From Rhodospirillum sp. (GTDB lineage Bacteria; Pseudomonadota; Alphaproteobacteria; Rhodospirillales; Rhodospirillaceae), in NCBI GenBank assembly GCA_021741145.1, contig JAIOYK010000051.1, positions 1 to 42,619 on the forward strand: a DNA stretch of 42,619 bases, given 5' to 3'. The first letter of the stretch is position 1; the number at the start of each line of letters is the position of its first letter. Below are positions 1-7,929 of this stretch, one piece after another. The translations under genes were made by a program, and so were the position numbers. The notes below the pieces were generated by a model. The model ran no database searches, was not told where the DNA came from, and was given only the letters and a program-made list of their open reading frames with translations.

Positions 1-195
1 GGACACCGCCTGCCGTTCGGAGGGGCGCGGTGTCCCTCCAGGCCCATCAAACCGTCGACGCCAGTTTCGCGACAGGGAAGGCTGAATGCCGAGTTCCGCC
101 GCGATCTGCCCCAAGGGCCGCCCGCTACTCTCCAGCAGTACCACTGATTCTTGCTTGAACTCGTCCGTGAAGGTTCGTCGGGTTGTCTGCGTCAT
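1..195 (-). CDS. IS3-family transposase OrfA (N-terminal part, runs off the left edge)
   Basis: This encodes the first 65 residues of the small DNA-binding subunit of an IS3-family transposase. The protein begins MTQTTRRTFTDEFKQESV and continues into a helix-turn-helix of the form GQIAAELGI...LSRNWRRRF, the usual OrfA/IS911-type architecture for recognising the IS ends. The ATG at 195 is preceded by GGAGAGG on the minus strand, a good ribosome binding site. The C-terminal part and the OrfB integrase would lie outside the window. The family call is from recognised motifs; the subgroup is not assigned. Confidence 0.85.
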   Translation of the reverse strand, partial: MTQTTRRTFTDEFKQESVVLLESSGRPLGQIAAELGIQPSLSRNWRRRFDGPGGTPRPSERQAVS

Positions 196-257
196 TGTCC
201 ACCTCTCCGCTCCCGAAGGAGCTTAACTGAAGTGTCCATCTTCTTGGAGCAGGGTCA
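1..257 (-). mobile_element. end of an IS3-family insertion sequence (partial)
   Basis: The minus strand carries the first 65 codons of an IS3-type OrfA. Beyond its start is a terminal-looking sequence that, read outward-in, begins TGACCCTGCTCC and continues into AAGATGGACACTTCA. IS3-family ends typically start with TG and lie a few tens of bases upstream of orfA, which fits. The boundary near 257 is inferred from that TGACCC terminus only, because the other end is outside the window and no target duplication can be checked. The element sits about 130 bp beyond the 3' end of the uronate operon. Confidence 0.75.
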
Positions 258-384
258 GTAGGGCGCCTTCATAAAGAGGTTGAATCACAACCATCAGCCT
301 AAGCCAACCCCTTTTACGCCAACCCCGTGAGCAGTTACTGCCGAGGGGCGCCGGTTCCCTTCCCATCTCCTATCCCTCGGTCCC

Positions 385-1620
385 CTATCTCTTGCCCCCC
401 GATCTCTTGCCCCCCGATCTCTTGCCCCCCGATCTCTTGGCTGTCCGCCAGGACAGTCCCGCGATGACGCCACGGAGTTCCGCCAGGCCCTTCAGGCGAC
501 CGATGAGGGCATAGCCCGGGTGGGCTCCCCGGTCCTTGTCGCTAAGAAGGTCGTGGCCGTGGTCCGGGCGGAAGGGGATCTCCGCGTCGTCCCGACCCTC
601 CTCGCGGCGGCGGGCTTCCTCGTTCAGCAGGACGGAGATCAGCGCCACCATGTCCGTGCCGCCGTTCAGATGGTCGGCTTCCTCGAAGCTGCCGGACTGG
701 TCCGAGTCGTGGCGCACGTTCCGCAAATGGGCGAAGTGGATCCGGTCGGAAAACCGTTCGGCGATATGGGGGATGTCATTGTGAATCCCCGCGCCCAGGG
801 ATCCGGCGCAGAGGGTCAAACCATTGGATCGCGCGTCCACCGCGTCCATGACCCAGGCGATGTCCTCCTCCGACGACACCACCCGCGGCAGACCGAGGAT
901 GTCACGAGGGGGGTCGTCCGGGTGGACGCAAAGGCGCATTCCCAACTCCTCGGCGGTCGGAACAATCGCATCGAGGAACCGCTTGAAGTTGGTTCGGATC
1001 TCGGTTCGGCCTAGGCCTTCATACCGTTTCAGGGCCGCCTTCAGGCCTTCGACGTCATAGCGGTCATAGGCCCCGGGCAGTCCCGACATGATGGCGTGCA
1101 GCAATGCCGCCCGATCCTGGTCCGTCGATGCCTTGAACCAGGTCGCGGCCTGTTCGATGACGGCTTCCGGATAGTCATCCAGGGCGTCCTTGCGACCCAG
1201 CATGTGGATCTCGAAGGCGGCCATGCGCGGCGCGTCGAAGCGCAGGCAAGCGCCCCCCCGGGACACGGGGGCGGCCAGATCGGTGCGGGTCCAGTCGATC
1301 AGCGGCATGAAATTGTAGCAGATGGTTTTCACGCCTTCGGCGGCCAGGTTGGCCATGGACTGCCGGTAAGTCGCGTACAGACGCTCCAGGTCGCCCTCGC
1401 CGCGCTTGATGTCCTCGTGCACGGGGAGGCTTTCCACCATCACCCAGTCGAACCCGGCTTGCCTGATCCGTCCGTTCCGTTCGGCGATGGCCGCGCGGTC
1501 CCAGACCTCGCCATAGGGGATTTCGTGCAGGGCGGTGACAATGCCCGACGCGCCTGTCTGGGCGACCTCGGGCAGGGTGATGCGATCAAGGTCGCCGTAC
1601 CAGCGCCAGCTTTCCTTCAT
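385..1620 (-). CDS. uxuA: mannonate dehydratase
   Basis: UxuA dehydrates D-mannonate to 2-keto-3-deoxygluconate (KDG), the last step of the glucuronate branch, in the cytoplasm. The 411-residue product starts MKESWRWYGDLDRITLPEV and contains the family's conserved N-terminal HEIPYGEVW stretch, a LCVHPDDPP segment and a C-terminal FRPDHGHDLL segment, where metal-binding His/Asp residues of the TIM barrel lie. Its ATG overlaps the uxuB stop (ATGA), with GGAG eight bases upstream, so translation is coupled. It is the last gene of the nine-gene operon. The C-terminus is odd: after the normal end it carries KRSGGKRSGGKRSGGKR, encoded by a 15-bp tandem repeat in which the stop codon also lies. E. 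coli UxuA is somewhat shorter. Function is confident; the tail is probably dispensable (inference). Confidence 0.95.
   Translation of the reverse strand: MKESWRWYGDLDRITLPEVAQTGASGIVTALHEIPYGEVWDRAAIAERNGRIRQAGFDWVMVESLPVHEDIKRGEGDLERLYATYRQSMANLAAEGVKTICYNFMPLIDWTRTDLAAPVSRGGACLRFDAPRMAAFEIHMLGRKDALDDYPEAVIEQAATWFKASTDQDRAALLHAIMSGLPGAYDRYDVEGLKAALKRYEGLGRTEIRTNFKRFLDAIVPTAEELGMRLCVHPDDPPRDILGLPRVVSSEEDIAWVMDAVDARSNGLTLCAGSLGAGIHNDIPHIAERFSDRIHFAHLRNVRHDSDQSGSFEEADHLNGGTDMVALISVLLNEEARRREEGRDDAEIPFRPDHGHDLLSDKDRGAHPGYALIGRLKGLAELRGVIAGLSWRTAKRSGGKRSGGKRSGGKR
386..440. repeat. 15-bp tandem repeat forming the uxuA 3' end
   Basis: The unit GATCTCTTGCCCCCC (plus strand) occurs at 401-415 and 416-430. 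A TATCTCTTGCCCCCC variant lies at 386-400 and a partial copy at 431-440. The period is 15 bp, so copy-number change keeps the reading frame. The G-to-T change in the outermost copy turns a Ser codon of the array into the uxuA stop codon. Confidence 0.9.
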
Positions 1621-3131
1621 GGTCGGTTCTCCATGGCGCGGTCCGCGCCCAAATCACACATGGCGCGGTCCACGCCCAAATCTTCAACGGCGCGGCGGGC
1701 GCCCAGGGTCAGAAGTTGGTCATAGGCGGCGAGGATGCCGGGTTCCAAGGCCTCGGCCAGATCGGCCGGGAAGACGGCCCGGACGCCGAGCAGTGCCTTG
1801 GCCTTTCCGGTTCCTGTCTCCGCGTCGGAGGTCACGCGCAAATGGCTGGCCAGGGGATCCCTGACGTCGATGGGCTGGCCGGTTTCGTCGACGCCGCCGA
1901 CGTAGCGCATCCAGGCCGCCACGGCCAGGTTCAATCCCGGCGTGGACCGCCCCGCGGCGAGGTTTTCGCGCAGGGTCCCCAGGATGCGCTGGGGCAGTTT
2001 CTGGCTGCCGTCCATGGCGATCTGCCAGGTGCGGTGCCGGATACCCGGGTTCCGATAGCGGTCGAACAGGGCCTCGGCGTAGGCCGCCAGATCCCCCCCT
2101 GGGGGTGGGGTCAGGACGGGGAGGATCTCCTCGGACCAGAGACGGGTGACATAGTGGGCGAAGACCGGATCGGCCACGGTCTCGGCGATGGTCTCGTGCC
2201 CGGCCAGATAGCCCAGATAGGCCAGGGCAGAGTGCGTGCCGTTCAGGCACCGCAGCTTCATATGCTCATAGGGGGTAACGTCGTCGACCAGGGTGGCGCC
2301 CGCGGCGTCCAGGTCCGGGCGGATGTCATCGACGAAATCGTCCTCCACCACCCATTGCCGGAAGGGTTCGTGCATCACGGGGGCCGCGTCCAGCTTGCCG
2401 GTCAGGCGGGTGGCGGTCTCGAGATCCTCGGGTTTGGTGGCCGGGACGATGCGGTCGACCATGGTGCTGGGGAAGCGCCCTTCCGTGGCGATCCAATCGG
2501 CGAGCGCCGGGTCGATCACCCGGGCCATGTCGAGGATCAGCCCCCGGACCAGCCGTCCGTTTTCGGGCAGGTTGTCGCAGGTCAGCACGGTGAAGGGGCG
2601 AAGGCCCGCGGCGCGGCGCGTCTGGAGCGCGCGGACAAGGAAGCCCGGGGCGGACAGGGGCGGACCCTCGCCCAGATCATGGAGGATGTCGGGGTGGTCC
2701 AGGTTCAGGCGGCCGGTGGACGGTTCGTGGCAATAGCCCTTCTCGGTCACTGTCAGGGTGACGATCCGTGTTTCCGGATGGGCCATGCGCGCGAGCACCG
2801 CGGCGGGGTTTTCCGGGGCGACCAGGACGTCCTCGATGACCTCGACGGTGCGCGCATGCGCGCCGTCCGGGGCCAGTTCCAGAGCCGTGTAGGCGAAATC
2901 CTGGGGCGCCAGCTTGTCCCGGGTGGAGGGGGATTTCAGGCAAATGCCGACAATCCCCCAATCCCCACCGGAGGCACGCATGGCCTCGGCGATGTAGAGG
3001 GCGCCATGGGCTCGGAAAAAGGCGCCCAGTCCCAGGTGGACGATCCCTACGCCCGGCCGGCGTCCCGGGGAGCGGGACAGGCGGGGCGGGGCCGGGTTCG
3101 GATCAGTTGGCAAGCCAACCCCCATCGACAT
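1617..3131 (-). CDS. uxuB: D-mannonate oxidoreductase / fructuronate reductase (mannitol dehydrogenase family)
   Basis: This NAD-dependent enzyme reduces D-fructuronate, made by UxaC, to D-mannonate for UxuA. The protein shows the N-terminal Rossmann motif GIVHLGLGAFFRAHGALY and the polyol dehydrogenase catalytic segment HMKLRCLNGTHSALAY, with Lys, Asn and His in the K-x(4)-N-x(2)-H arrangement. I chose the ATG at 3131 because GGAG lies nine bases upstream; this start overlaps the 3' end of kduD by 29 bp, and the ATG at 3125 is an alternative. The resulting length (504 aa) suits the family. The last 27 residues are three degenerate 9-residue repeats (GARRAVEDL, GVDRAMCDL, GADRAMENR). UxuB and mannitol dehydrogenase are hard to separate by sequence, but the operon context decides for UxuB. 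Confidence 0.93.
   Translation of the reverse strand: MSMGVGLPTDPNPAPPRLSRSPGRRPGVGIVHLGLGAFFRAHGALYIAEAMRASGGDWGIVGICLKSPSTRDKLAPQDFAYTALELAPDGAHARTVEVIEDVLVAPENPAAVLARMAHPETRIVTLTVTEKGYCHEPSTGRLNLDHPDILHDLGEGPPLSAPGFLVRALQTRRAAGLRPFTVLTCDNLPENGRLVRGLILDMARVIDPALADWIATEGRFPSTMVDRIVPATKPEDLETATRLTGKLDAAPVMHEPFRQWVVEDDFVDDIRPDLDAAGATLVDDVTPYEHMKLRCLNGTHSALAYLGYLAGHETIAETVADPVFAHYVTRLWSEEILPVLTPPPGGDLAAYAEALFDRYRNPGIRHRTWQIAMDGSQKLPQRILGTLRENLAAGRSTPGLNLAVAAWMRYVGGVDETGQPIDVRDPLASHLRVTSDAETGTGKAKALLGVRAVFPADLAEALEPGILAAYDQLLTLGARRAVEDLGVDRAMCDLGADRAMENRP
1632..1710. repeat. 27-bp tandem repeat at the uxuB 3' end
   Basis: Two near-identical copies (1632-1656 and 1659-1683, plus-strand core CATGGCGCGGTCC) are followed by a degenerate third at 1686-1710, period 27 bp. 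They encode the 9-residue repeats at the UxuB C-terminus. The uxuA ribosome binding site (1629-1632) lies at the edge of the first copy, so expansion would also reshape the uxuB-uxuA junction. Confidence 0.85.
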
Positions 3132-3846
3132 TGAGCACCGCTCCGTGGACATAGCGGGCCGCGGGTGAACAGAGGAAGGCCACGGCGCCACCGATGTCCT
3201 CCGCCTCGCCCCAGCGACCCGCGGGAATGCGGCTCAGAATGGCGTCGTGGCGCTTGGTATCGGCGCGCAGGGCCTCGGTGTTGTTGGTCACGATGTAGCC
3301 GGGCGCGATGGCGTTGACGTTCACGCCCTTGGAGGCCCATTCGTTGGCCAGGGTCTTGGTGATCCCCGCCACCCCATGTTTGGAGGCGGTGTAGGAGGGT
3401 ACCCGGATCCCGCCCTGGAAACTCAGAAGCGAGGCGATGTTGACCACCGCGCCTTGGCTTCTGGTGGCGAAGACCTCTCGGGCGAAGGCCTGGGTGGTGA
3501 AAAAAACGGCCTTCAGGTTGATGTTGAGGACCGCGTCCCAGTCCTCCTCCGTGAAGTCCACGCTGTCATTGCGGCGGATGATCCCCGCGTTGTTCACCAG
3601 GATGGAGTATCCGGCGCCCTTGAAGAGGTCCTTGGCCACCATGGGATCGGCGAAGTCCAGGATCAGGGAGCGGGCCTTGCCGCCCAGCGCGTCAATCTGG
3701 GCCAGGGTGTCCTCGCAGGACCGGCGACCCGCGCAGACCACCTCGGCTCCTTGGCGGGCCAGGGTGACGGCGCAGGCCTGACCGATGCCCGTATTGGCGC
3801 CGGTCACCAGGGCCAGGCGACCGCTCAGGTCGAACAGGCCGCTCAT
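3103..3846 (-). CDS. kduD: 2-dehydro-3-deoxy-D-gluconate 5-dehydrogenase (SDR family)
   Basis: KduD reduces 2,5-diketo-3-deoxygluconate (3-deoxy-D-glycero-2,5-hexodiulosonate), the KduI product, to KDG. The 247-residue protein is a classical short-chain dehydrogenase: cofactor motif TGANTGIGQA near residues 15-24, NNAG near 87, catalytic Ser in NIASLLSF, the YTASK motif, and the substrate-proximal APGYIVTNNT segment that is characteristic of KduD among SDRs. Its ATG overlaps the kduI stop (ATGA), so the two are translationally coupled, and its own 3' end overlaps the uxuB start. Confidence is high from the motifs and the KduI partner. Confidence 0.95.
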   Translation of the reverse strand: MSGLFDLSGRLALVTGANTGIGQACAVTLARQGAEVVCAGRRSCEDTLAQIDALGGKARSLILDFADPMVAKDLFKGAGYSILVNNAGIIRRNDSVDFTEEDWDAVLNINLKAVFFTTQAFAREVFATRSQGAVVNIASLLSFQGGIRVPSYTASKHGVAGITKTLANEWASKGVNVNAIAPGYIVTNNTEALRADTKRHDAILSRIPAGRWGEAEDIGGAVAFLCSPAARYVHGAVLNVDGGWLAN

Positions 3847-4667
3847 CGCAAATCCCCCGGCTGAACAAAGTCCATGTCGGTGTAGTCGACATTGTCTCCC
3901 GCCATGGCCCAGACGAAGGTGTAGCTCTCCGTTCCGGCGCCACTATGCAGGGACCAGGGCGGGGACAGGGTTGCTTCCTCGTTGGCGACCATCAGGTGGC
4001 GGGTCTGCTTGGGCTCGCCCATCAGGTGGACCACCCGGCCCGCGGGGGACAGGTCGAAATACATGTAGATCTCGATCCGTCGGTCATGGGTATGGGCGGG
4101 CATGGTATTCCAGACGGATCCATCCTCCAGGGTGGTGTACCCCAAGACCAATTGACAGCTCTCCATCACCTGGGGATGGATGGCTTGGTGGATGGTCCGC
4201 TTGTTCGAGGTCTCGATGGACCCCAACTTGACTTCCTTGCAGTCGGCCTTGCGGAGCAGGCGGTTGGGGAAAGTCGCGTGGGCGGGGCAGGAGGTGATGT
4301 AGAAGCGACCCTCTCCGCCCATGGTCACCGGACCGGCGCCCTTGCCCAGATAGAGGACATCGCCCTTCTCCAGGGTCCAGGTTTCCCCGCCCGCGGCGAC
4401 GGTGCCGGTGCCGCCAATGTTGACGATGCCCATTTCCCGGCGGTCCAGGAAGCAGGGGGTGCCCGCCTGTTCCACATGGTCCAGGATCAAGCTGCCCCCA
4501 GCCGGTACGGCGCCGCCCAGGACGAAGCGCTCATAGTGGGTGTAGACCAGAGTGATCTCCCCATCGACGAACAGGTTCGTGGCGAGGAAGTGTTCGCGCA
4601 GGGCCTCGGTGTCCATGCCGCGGGCGTGGTCGGCGTGAATGGCGTAGCGGGTTTGGACGTTCAGCAT
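3843..4667 (-). CDS. kduI: 5-dehydro-4-deoxy-D-glucuronate isomerase
   Basis: KduI isomerises 4-deoxy-L-threo-5-hexosulose uronate (the keto form of an unsaturated uronate) to 3-deoxy-D-glycero-2,5-hexodiulosonate for KduD. The protein is a 274-residue bicupin. The zinc ligands are visible as His192, His194 and Glu199 in AHTHDRRIEI and His241 in PPWSLHSGAG, offset by exactly four from the E. coli residues as I remember them. I chose the ATG at 4667 because AAAGG sits seven bases upstream; the in-frame ATG at 4682 lacks a site and would overlap kdgF. KduI, KduD and KdgF together form the unsaturated-uronate module of this operon. Confidence 0.96.
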   Translation of the reverse strand: MLNVQTRYAIHADHARGMDTEALREHFLATNLFVDGEITLVYTHYERFVLGGAVPAGGSLILDHVEQAGTPCFLDRREMGIVNIGGTGTVAAGGETWTLEKGDVLYLGKGAGPVTMGGEGRFYITSCPAHATFPNRLLRKADCKEVKLGSIETSNKRTIHQAIHPQVMESCQLVLGYTTLEDGSVWNTMPAHTHDRRIEIYMYFDLSPAGRVVHLMGEPKQTRHLMVANEEATLSPPWSLHSGAGTESYTFVWAMAGDNVDYTDMDFVQPGDLR

Positions 4668-4678
4668 GTTTGAGCCTT

Positions 4679-4990
4679 TCACAGGAAATCGTCACGCCGG
4701 GGCGTGAAGGTGTCGATGAGCATGCCCGCTTCGATGCAGCGGCAGCCGTGTTCCCCGTTGGAAGGAACGACGAGGCTGTCGCCGGGGCCAAGGTCCCGGG
4801 TCTCCCCATCGACGGAGAATTGGAACCGTCCGGACCGGACGAAGGTGGATTGCACGTGGGGATGCCGATGGAGCGCCCCAACGGCGTCTTTCTGGAAGTC
4901 GAAGGCGACGACCATCAGCTCTTCCCTCTGGCTGAGGACCTGACGGGTGACGCCGGGATCGGTCGAAACGACGGGATAGGGTGAGGGCAT
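4679..4990 (-). CDS. kdgF: KdgF-like cupin (unsaturated uronate ring-opening)
   Basis: This is a small single-domain cupin of 103 residues. KdgF proteins speed the conversion of 4,5-unsaturated monouronates, released by polysaccharide lyases and glycoside hydrolases, into the linear ketonized form used by KduI. The metal site is visible as HRHPHVQS (His41, His43, Gln47) with a second-motif histidine at His81 in PSNGEHGCRC. The ATG at 4990 is preceded by GGAG six bases upstream; longer in-frame starts overlap a low-complexity GACCCC stretch. It lies 11 bp before kduI in the same operon. Other small cupins look alike, so the name rests partly on context. Confidence 0.85.
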   Translation of the reverse strand: MPSPYPVVSTDPGVTRQVLSQREELMVVAFDFQKDAVGALHRHPHVQSTFVRSGRFQFSVDGETRDLGPGDSLVVPSNGEHGCRCIEAGMLIDTFTPRRDDFL

Positions 4991-5037
4991 GGGGCGCTCC
5001 ATTTCCATTGGTTCGGGATCGGGGTCGGGGTCGGGGG

Positions 5038-6318
5038 TCAGTGGAACAGGGCTGGAACGGCGAGGGACAGGGCCGGGATATAGGTCACCAGCATCAGGGT
5101 GGCGAAGGCCGCCAGATAAAAGGGACCGATGGTCCGCACCGTTTGCCAGACCGTGATCTTGCCCACGGCGCAGCCGACGAACAGAACCGAGCCAACTGGC
5201 GGCGTGCACAGGCCAATCCCCAGGTTCAGGATCAGGATCACCCCGAAATGGACGGGATCAATACCAAAGGCCTCGGCCACGGGCAGGAAGATCGGTGTGG
5301 TGATGACGATCAGGGGCGACATGTCCATGAAGGTGCCCAGGATCAACAGAACGATGTTGATCAGGATCAGGATCACATAGGGATTGTCGGAAATCTGCCG
5401 CATGAAGGCGACCAGTTCCGCGGGCACTCTGAGGTAGGCCAACAACCAGCCAAAGGAGGCGGCGCAGCCGATGACCATCAGCACCATGGCCGTGGTCCGC
5501 ACCGCGGCCATGCCCGCGGCGATGAAGCCGTCCAAATTCAAGGTCTTGTAGGCAAGGGTCGTGACCAGTAGGGCGTAGACCGCGGCGATACAGGAACTTT
5601 CCGAGGCGGTGAAGACACCGGAGCGGACACCGCCGAAGATGATGCCGATCAGCAGGATCCCGGGTATGGCGCCGAACAGAAGACGACGGACGTTCCCCCA
5701 TCCCTGGAAGGTTTCAATGGGATAGTTCCGCTTCTTGGCCACGTACCAGGCCGCGATCATCAGGGAGATGGCCAGGATGATGCCCGGCAGGATCCCCGCT
5801 GTGAACAGGTCGGCGATGGAGATCTTCCCGCCCGCGGCGATGGAATAAATGATCATGTTGTGGGAGGGCGGGATCATCAAGGCGATGATGGCCGAGATGA
5901 CGGTGATGTTGACCCCGTAGTCGACGTCATACCCCCGTTCCTTCATCTGCGGAATCATCAGGCCGCCGATGGCCGAGGCATCGGCGGCGGCGGATCCGGA
6001 AATGCCCCCAAACAGCAGGGAAGCGGTGATGTTCACCTGACCAAGACCACCACGGAAATGACCAACCAGGGATCCCGCCAGGGCCACCAAACGCCGCGCG
6101 ATATCCCCCCGCACCATCAGCTCACCGGCGAAGATGAAAAAGGGGATGGCCATCAGGGCGAAGACCGACACGCCGGAATTCAAGCGTTGAAACACGACAA
6201 CCGGTGGCAAGCCCAGGTACAGGATAGTGGCGAGGCTGGACATGCCAAGGCAGAAGGCCACGGGGGTGCCAATGAGCAGAAGGAACGAGAACGTCCCGAA
6301 AAGGATCCAGAGTTCCAT
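5038..6318 (-). CDS. dctM: TRAP transporter large permease (DctM family)
   Basis: This is the 12-TM-class membrane subunit of a tripartite ATP-independent periplasmic transporter; it performs sodium-driven substrate translocation across the inner membrane. The 426-residue product begins MELWILFGTFSFLLLIGTP and shows family signatures: IPFFIFAGELM, the LFGGISGSAAADASAIG loop, IPPSHNMIIYS and LGIGLCTPPVG. The ATG at 6318 lies four bases after the dctQ stop, with GGAAG upstream. A longer frame to 6510 is antisense-like sequence over dctQ and was rejected. Its position inside the uronate operon indicates a hexuronate or unsaturated uronate as cargo (inference). Confidence 0.95.
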   Translation of the reverse strand: MELWILFGTFSFLLLIGTPVAFCLGMSSLATILYLGLPPVVVFQRLNSGVSVFALMAIPFFIFAGELMVRGDIARRLVALAGSLVGHFRGGLGQVNITASLLFGGISGSAAADASAIGGLMIPQMKERGYDVDYGVNITVISAIIALMIPPSHNMIIYSIAAGGKISIADLFTAGILPGIILAISLMIAAWYVAKKRNYPIETFQGWGNVRRLLFGAIPGILLIGIIFGGVRSGVFTASESSCIAAVYALLVTTLAYKTLNLDGFIAAGMAAVRTTAMVLMVIGCAASFGWLLAYLRVPAELVAFMRQISDNPYVILILINIVLLILGTFMDMSPLIVITTPIFLPVAEAFGIDPVHFGVILILNLGIGLCTPPVGSVLFVGCAVGKITVWQTVRTIGPFYLAAFATLMLVTYIPALSLAVPALFH

Positions 6319-6322
6319 GGGT

Positions 6323-6844
6323 TTAGTCTTCCAGTTCCGTTTCGCCGAAGCGGGCCGTGGGCAGACCGGCGGCGCGGCGCGCGAGCCGTTCGATGGCGAA
6401 GAGGGCGAGCAGGGCGCCGCCGCCAATAAGGGGAATGAAATCAAAGGCCCCGGAAATGCCCAGGGATGGCAACTTGTTCCCCGCGGTCTTGGCCGCGAGA
6501 GACCAGCCAAACCACATCATGCAGCCACCGAAGAAGACGACCACGCAGTCGGATATGGAATAGAGAAACGGCTTGAATTTGTCGTTCAGGAAGTACAACA
6601 GGACATCGAAGGACAGGTGGTAGCCTTCGCGAATGCCCACGGCGGCCCCCAGAAAGATGAACCAGCCCATGGTCATGACCGCGGCCGGTTCGGACCAGAC
6701 CAAGCTATCGTTCAGGATATATCGGAAAAAGACCTGGGCGGCGATGGCGGCGGTCATAAAGACGAGACCGGCCACGGATATCCATAGCGCCACGCGGGAG
6801 ATCATTTTCATGATCCGCGCCGCCTTCAACATGATGTCCCGCAT
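6323..6844 (-). CDS. dctQ: TRAP transporter small permease (DctQ family)
   Basis: This 173-residue membrane protein has about four transmembrane segments (near residues 15-35, 50-68, 90-112 and 130-150). It partners DctM in the TRAP complex. The family feature RYILNDSLVWSEPAAVMTMGW is present in the first half. The ATG at 6844 has GGAGGG six bases upstream; the frame open to 6904 has no comparable site. It sits between dctP (71 bp gap) and dctM (4 bp gap). Confidence 0.93.
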   Translation of the reverse strand: MRDIMLKAARIMKMISRVALWISVAGLVFMTAAIAAQVFFRYILNDSLVWSEPAAVMTMGWFIFLGAAVGIREGYHLSFDVLLYFLNDKFKPFLYSISDCVVVFFGGCMMWFGWSLAAKTAGNKLPSLGISGAFDFIPLIGGGALLALFAIERLARRAAGLPTARFGETELED

Positions 6845-6915
6845 GGGAACCCTCCACGAGAAAGAATGGCGCGGGTCTGGACTTTCGCCGAATACCCGCG
6901 CCATCGACTGGGTTC

Positions 6916-7896
6916 CTATTGGGTCGCCTGGATGCGCGCGACCATGTCCTTCAGCTTGTCGGAGGTCACGTACTTCGCATAGACCGGCTTCATGGCGTCA
7001 ATGAAGGGAGTCTTGTCGATGTCGGTGATCACCTGGGCGCCAGCGGCGCGCACCTTGGCTTCCGAAGCCGCTTCGCGCTCCTGCCAGAGTTTGCGCATCA
7101 CGGGCACGGAGTCCTTGGCGGCCTGACGGACGGCGGCCTGGTCCTCGGGGCTCAGCTTGTCCCAGGACTTCTTGGACATGATCAGGACTTCGGGGACAAT
7201 CAGGTGTTGGTCCAAGGTGTAGTACTTGGCGACCTCGAAGTGGCCGGAGCTTTCATAGGACGGCCAGTTGTTCTCGGCGCCGTCGATGACTCCGGTCTGG
7301 ATGGAGGAATAGACCTCGCCATAGGGCATGGGTGTGGCGTTCGCGCCAACCGCGCCAACCATGTCGACGAACAGGTCCGACTGCATGACACGGAACTTCA
7401 TGCCCTTCAGGTCGTCCATGCTCTTGATCGGATGGTCGCTGTTGTAGAAGCTGCGGGATCCCCCATCGTAGAAGGCCAAGCCGATCAGGTCATGGGGTTC
7501 GAACGCGGCGAGGATTTCATCACCGATCGGGCCATCCATGACGTGGTGCATGTGGTCGACGGAGCGGAAAATGTAGGGCAGGGAGGGAACCTGGGTTTCC
7601 TCGATGATGTTGTTGAAGGGACCCAGGCTGACGCGATTCAAGTCAATCACGCCGAATTGGGTCTGTTCGATGGAGTCCTTTTCCTCGCCCAACTGAGCGG
7701 AGTGAAACACTTCGACGCAGAGGTGACCTTTGGTGCGTTCCTCTAACAGCTTCCCCATTTCCTCGACCGCGGCGACGGTCGGGTAGCCCTCGGGGTGGGT
7801 GTCGGACGAGCGCAGGGTGATTTCACAGGCTTGCGCGGTGGTCATCATCGCGGCGCCCGCGAGAAGGGCAAGGGACAGGGTCTTGTAAACGGACAT
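6916..7896 (-). CDS. dctP: TRAP transporter substrate-binding protein (DctP family)
   Basis: This is the periplasmic solute receptor of the TRAP system. A signal peptide ([22 protein letters not shown], cleavage probably after AQA) precedes the mature domain starting [12 protein letters not shown]. Typical DctP segments follow: [30 protein letters not shown] with the carboxylate-binding Arg, and [16 protein letters not shown]. About 326 residues are expected. GGGAGGA precedes two closely spaced ATGs (7905 and 7896); I took 7896 for spacing and for a normal signal peptide. Upstream uxaC ends 33 bp away. The ligand is likely a uronate because all flanking genes degrade uronates; the sequence alone does not say which one. 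Confidence 0.94.
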   Translation of the reverse strand: MSVYKTLSLALLAGAAMMTTAQACEITLRSSDTHPEGYPTVAAVEEMGKLLEERTKGHLCVEVFHSAQLGEEKDSIEQTQFGVIDLNRVSLGPFNNIIEETQVPSLPYIFRSVDHMHHVMDGPIGDEILAAFEPHDLIGLAFYDGGSRSFYNSDHPIKSMDDLKGMKFRVMQSDLFVDMVGAVGANATPMPYGEVYSSIQTGVIDGAENNWPSYESSGHFEVAKYYTLDQHLIVPEVLIMSKKSWDKLSPEDQAAVRQAAKDSVPVMRKLWQEREAASEAKVRAAGAQVITDIDKTPFIDAMKPVYAKYVTSDKLKDMVARIQATQ

Positions 7897-7929
7897 GTTT
7901 TTCATTCCTCCCAAGGTGTTTTCGGTTGG

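Noticed and set aside
1716-3134. 472-codon open frame on the plus strand opposite uxuB
   Set aside because: It is the antisense shadow of a GC-rich gene: no ribosome site, no recognisable domain, and the minus strand encodes clear UxuB motifs.
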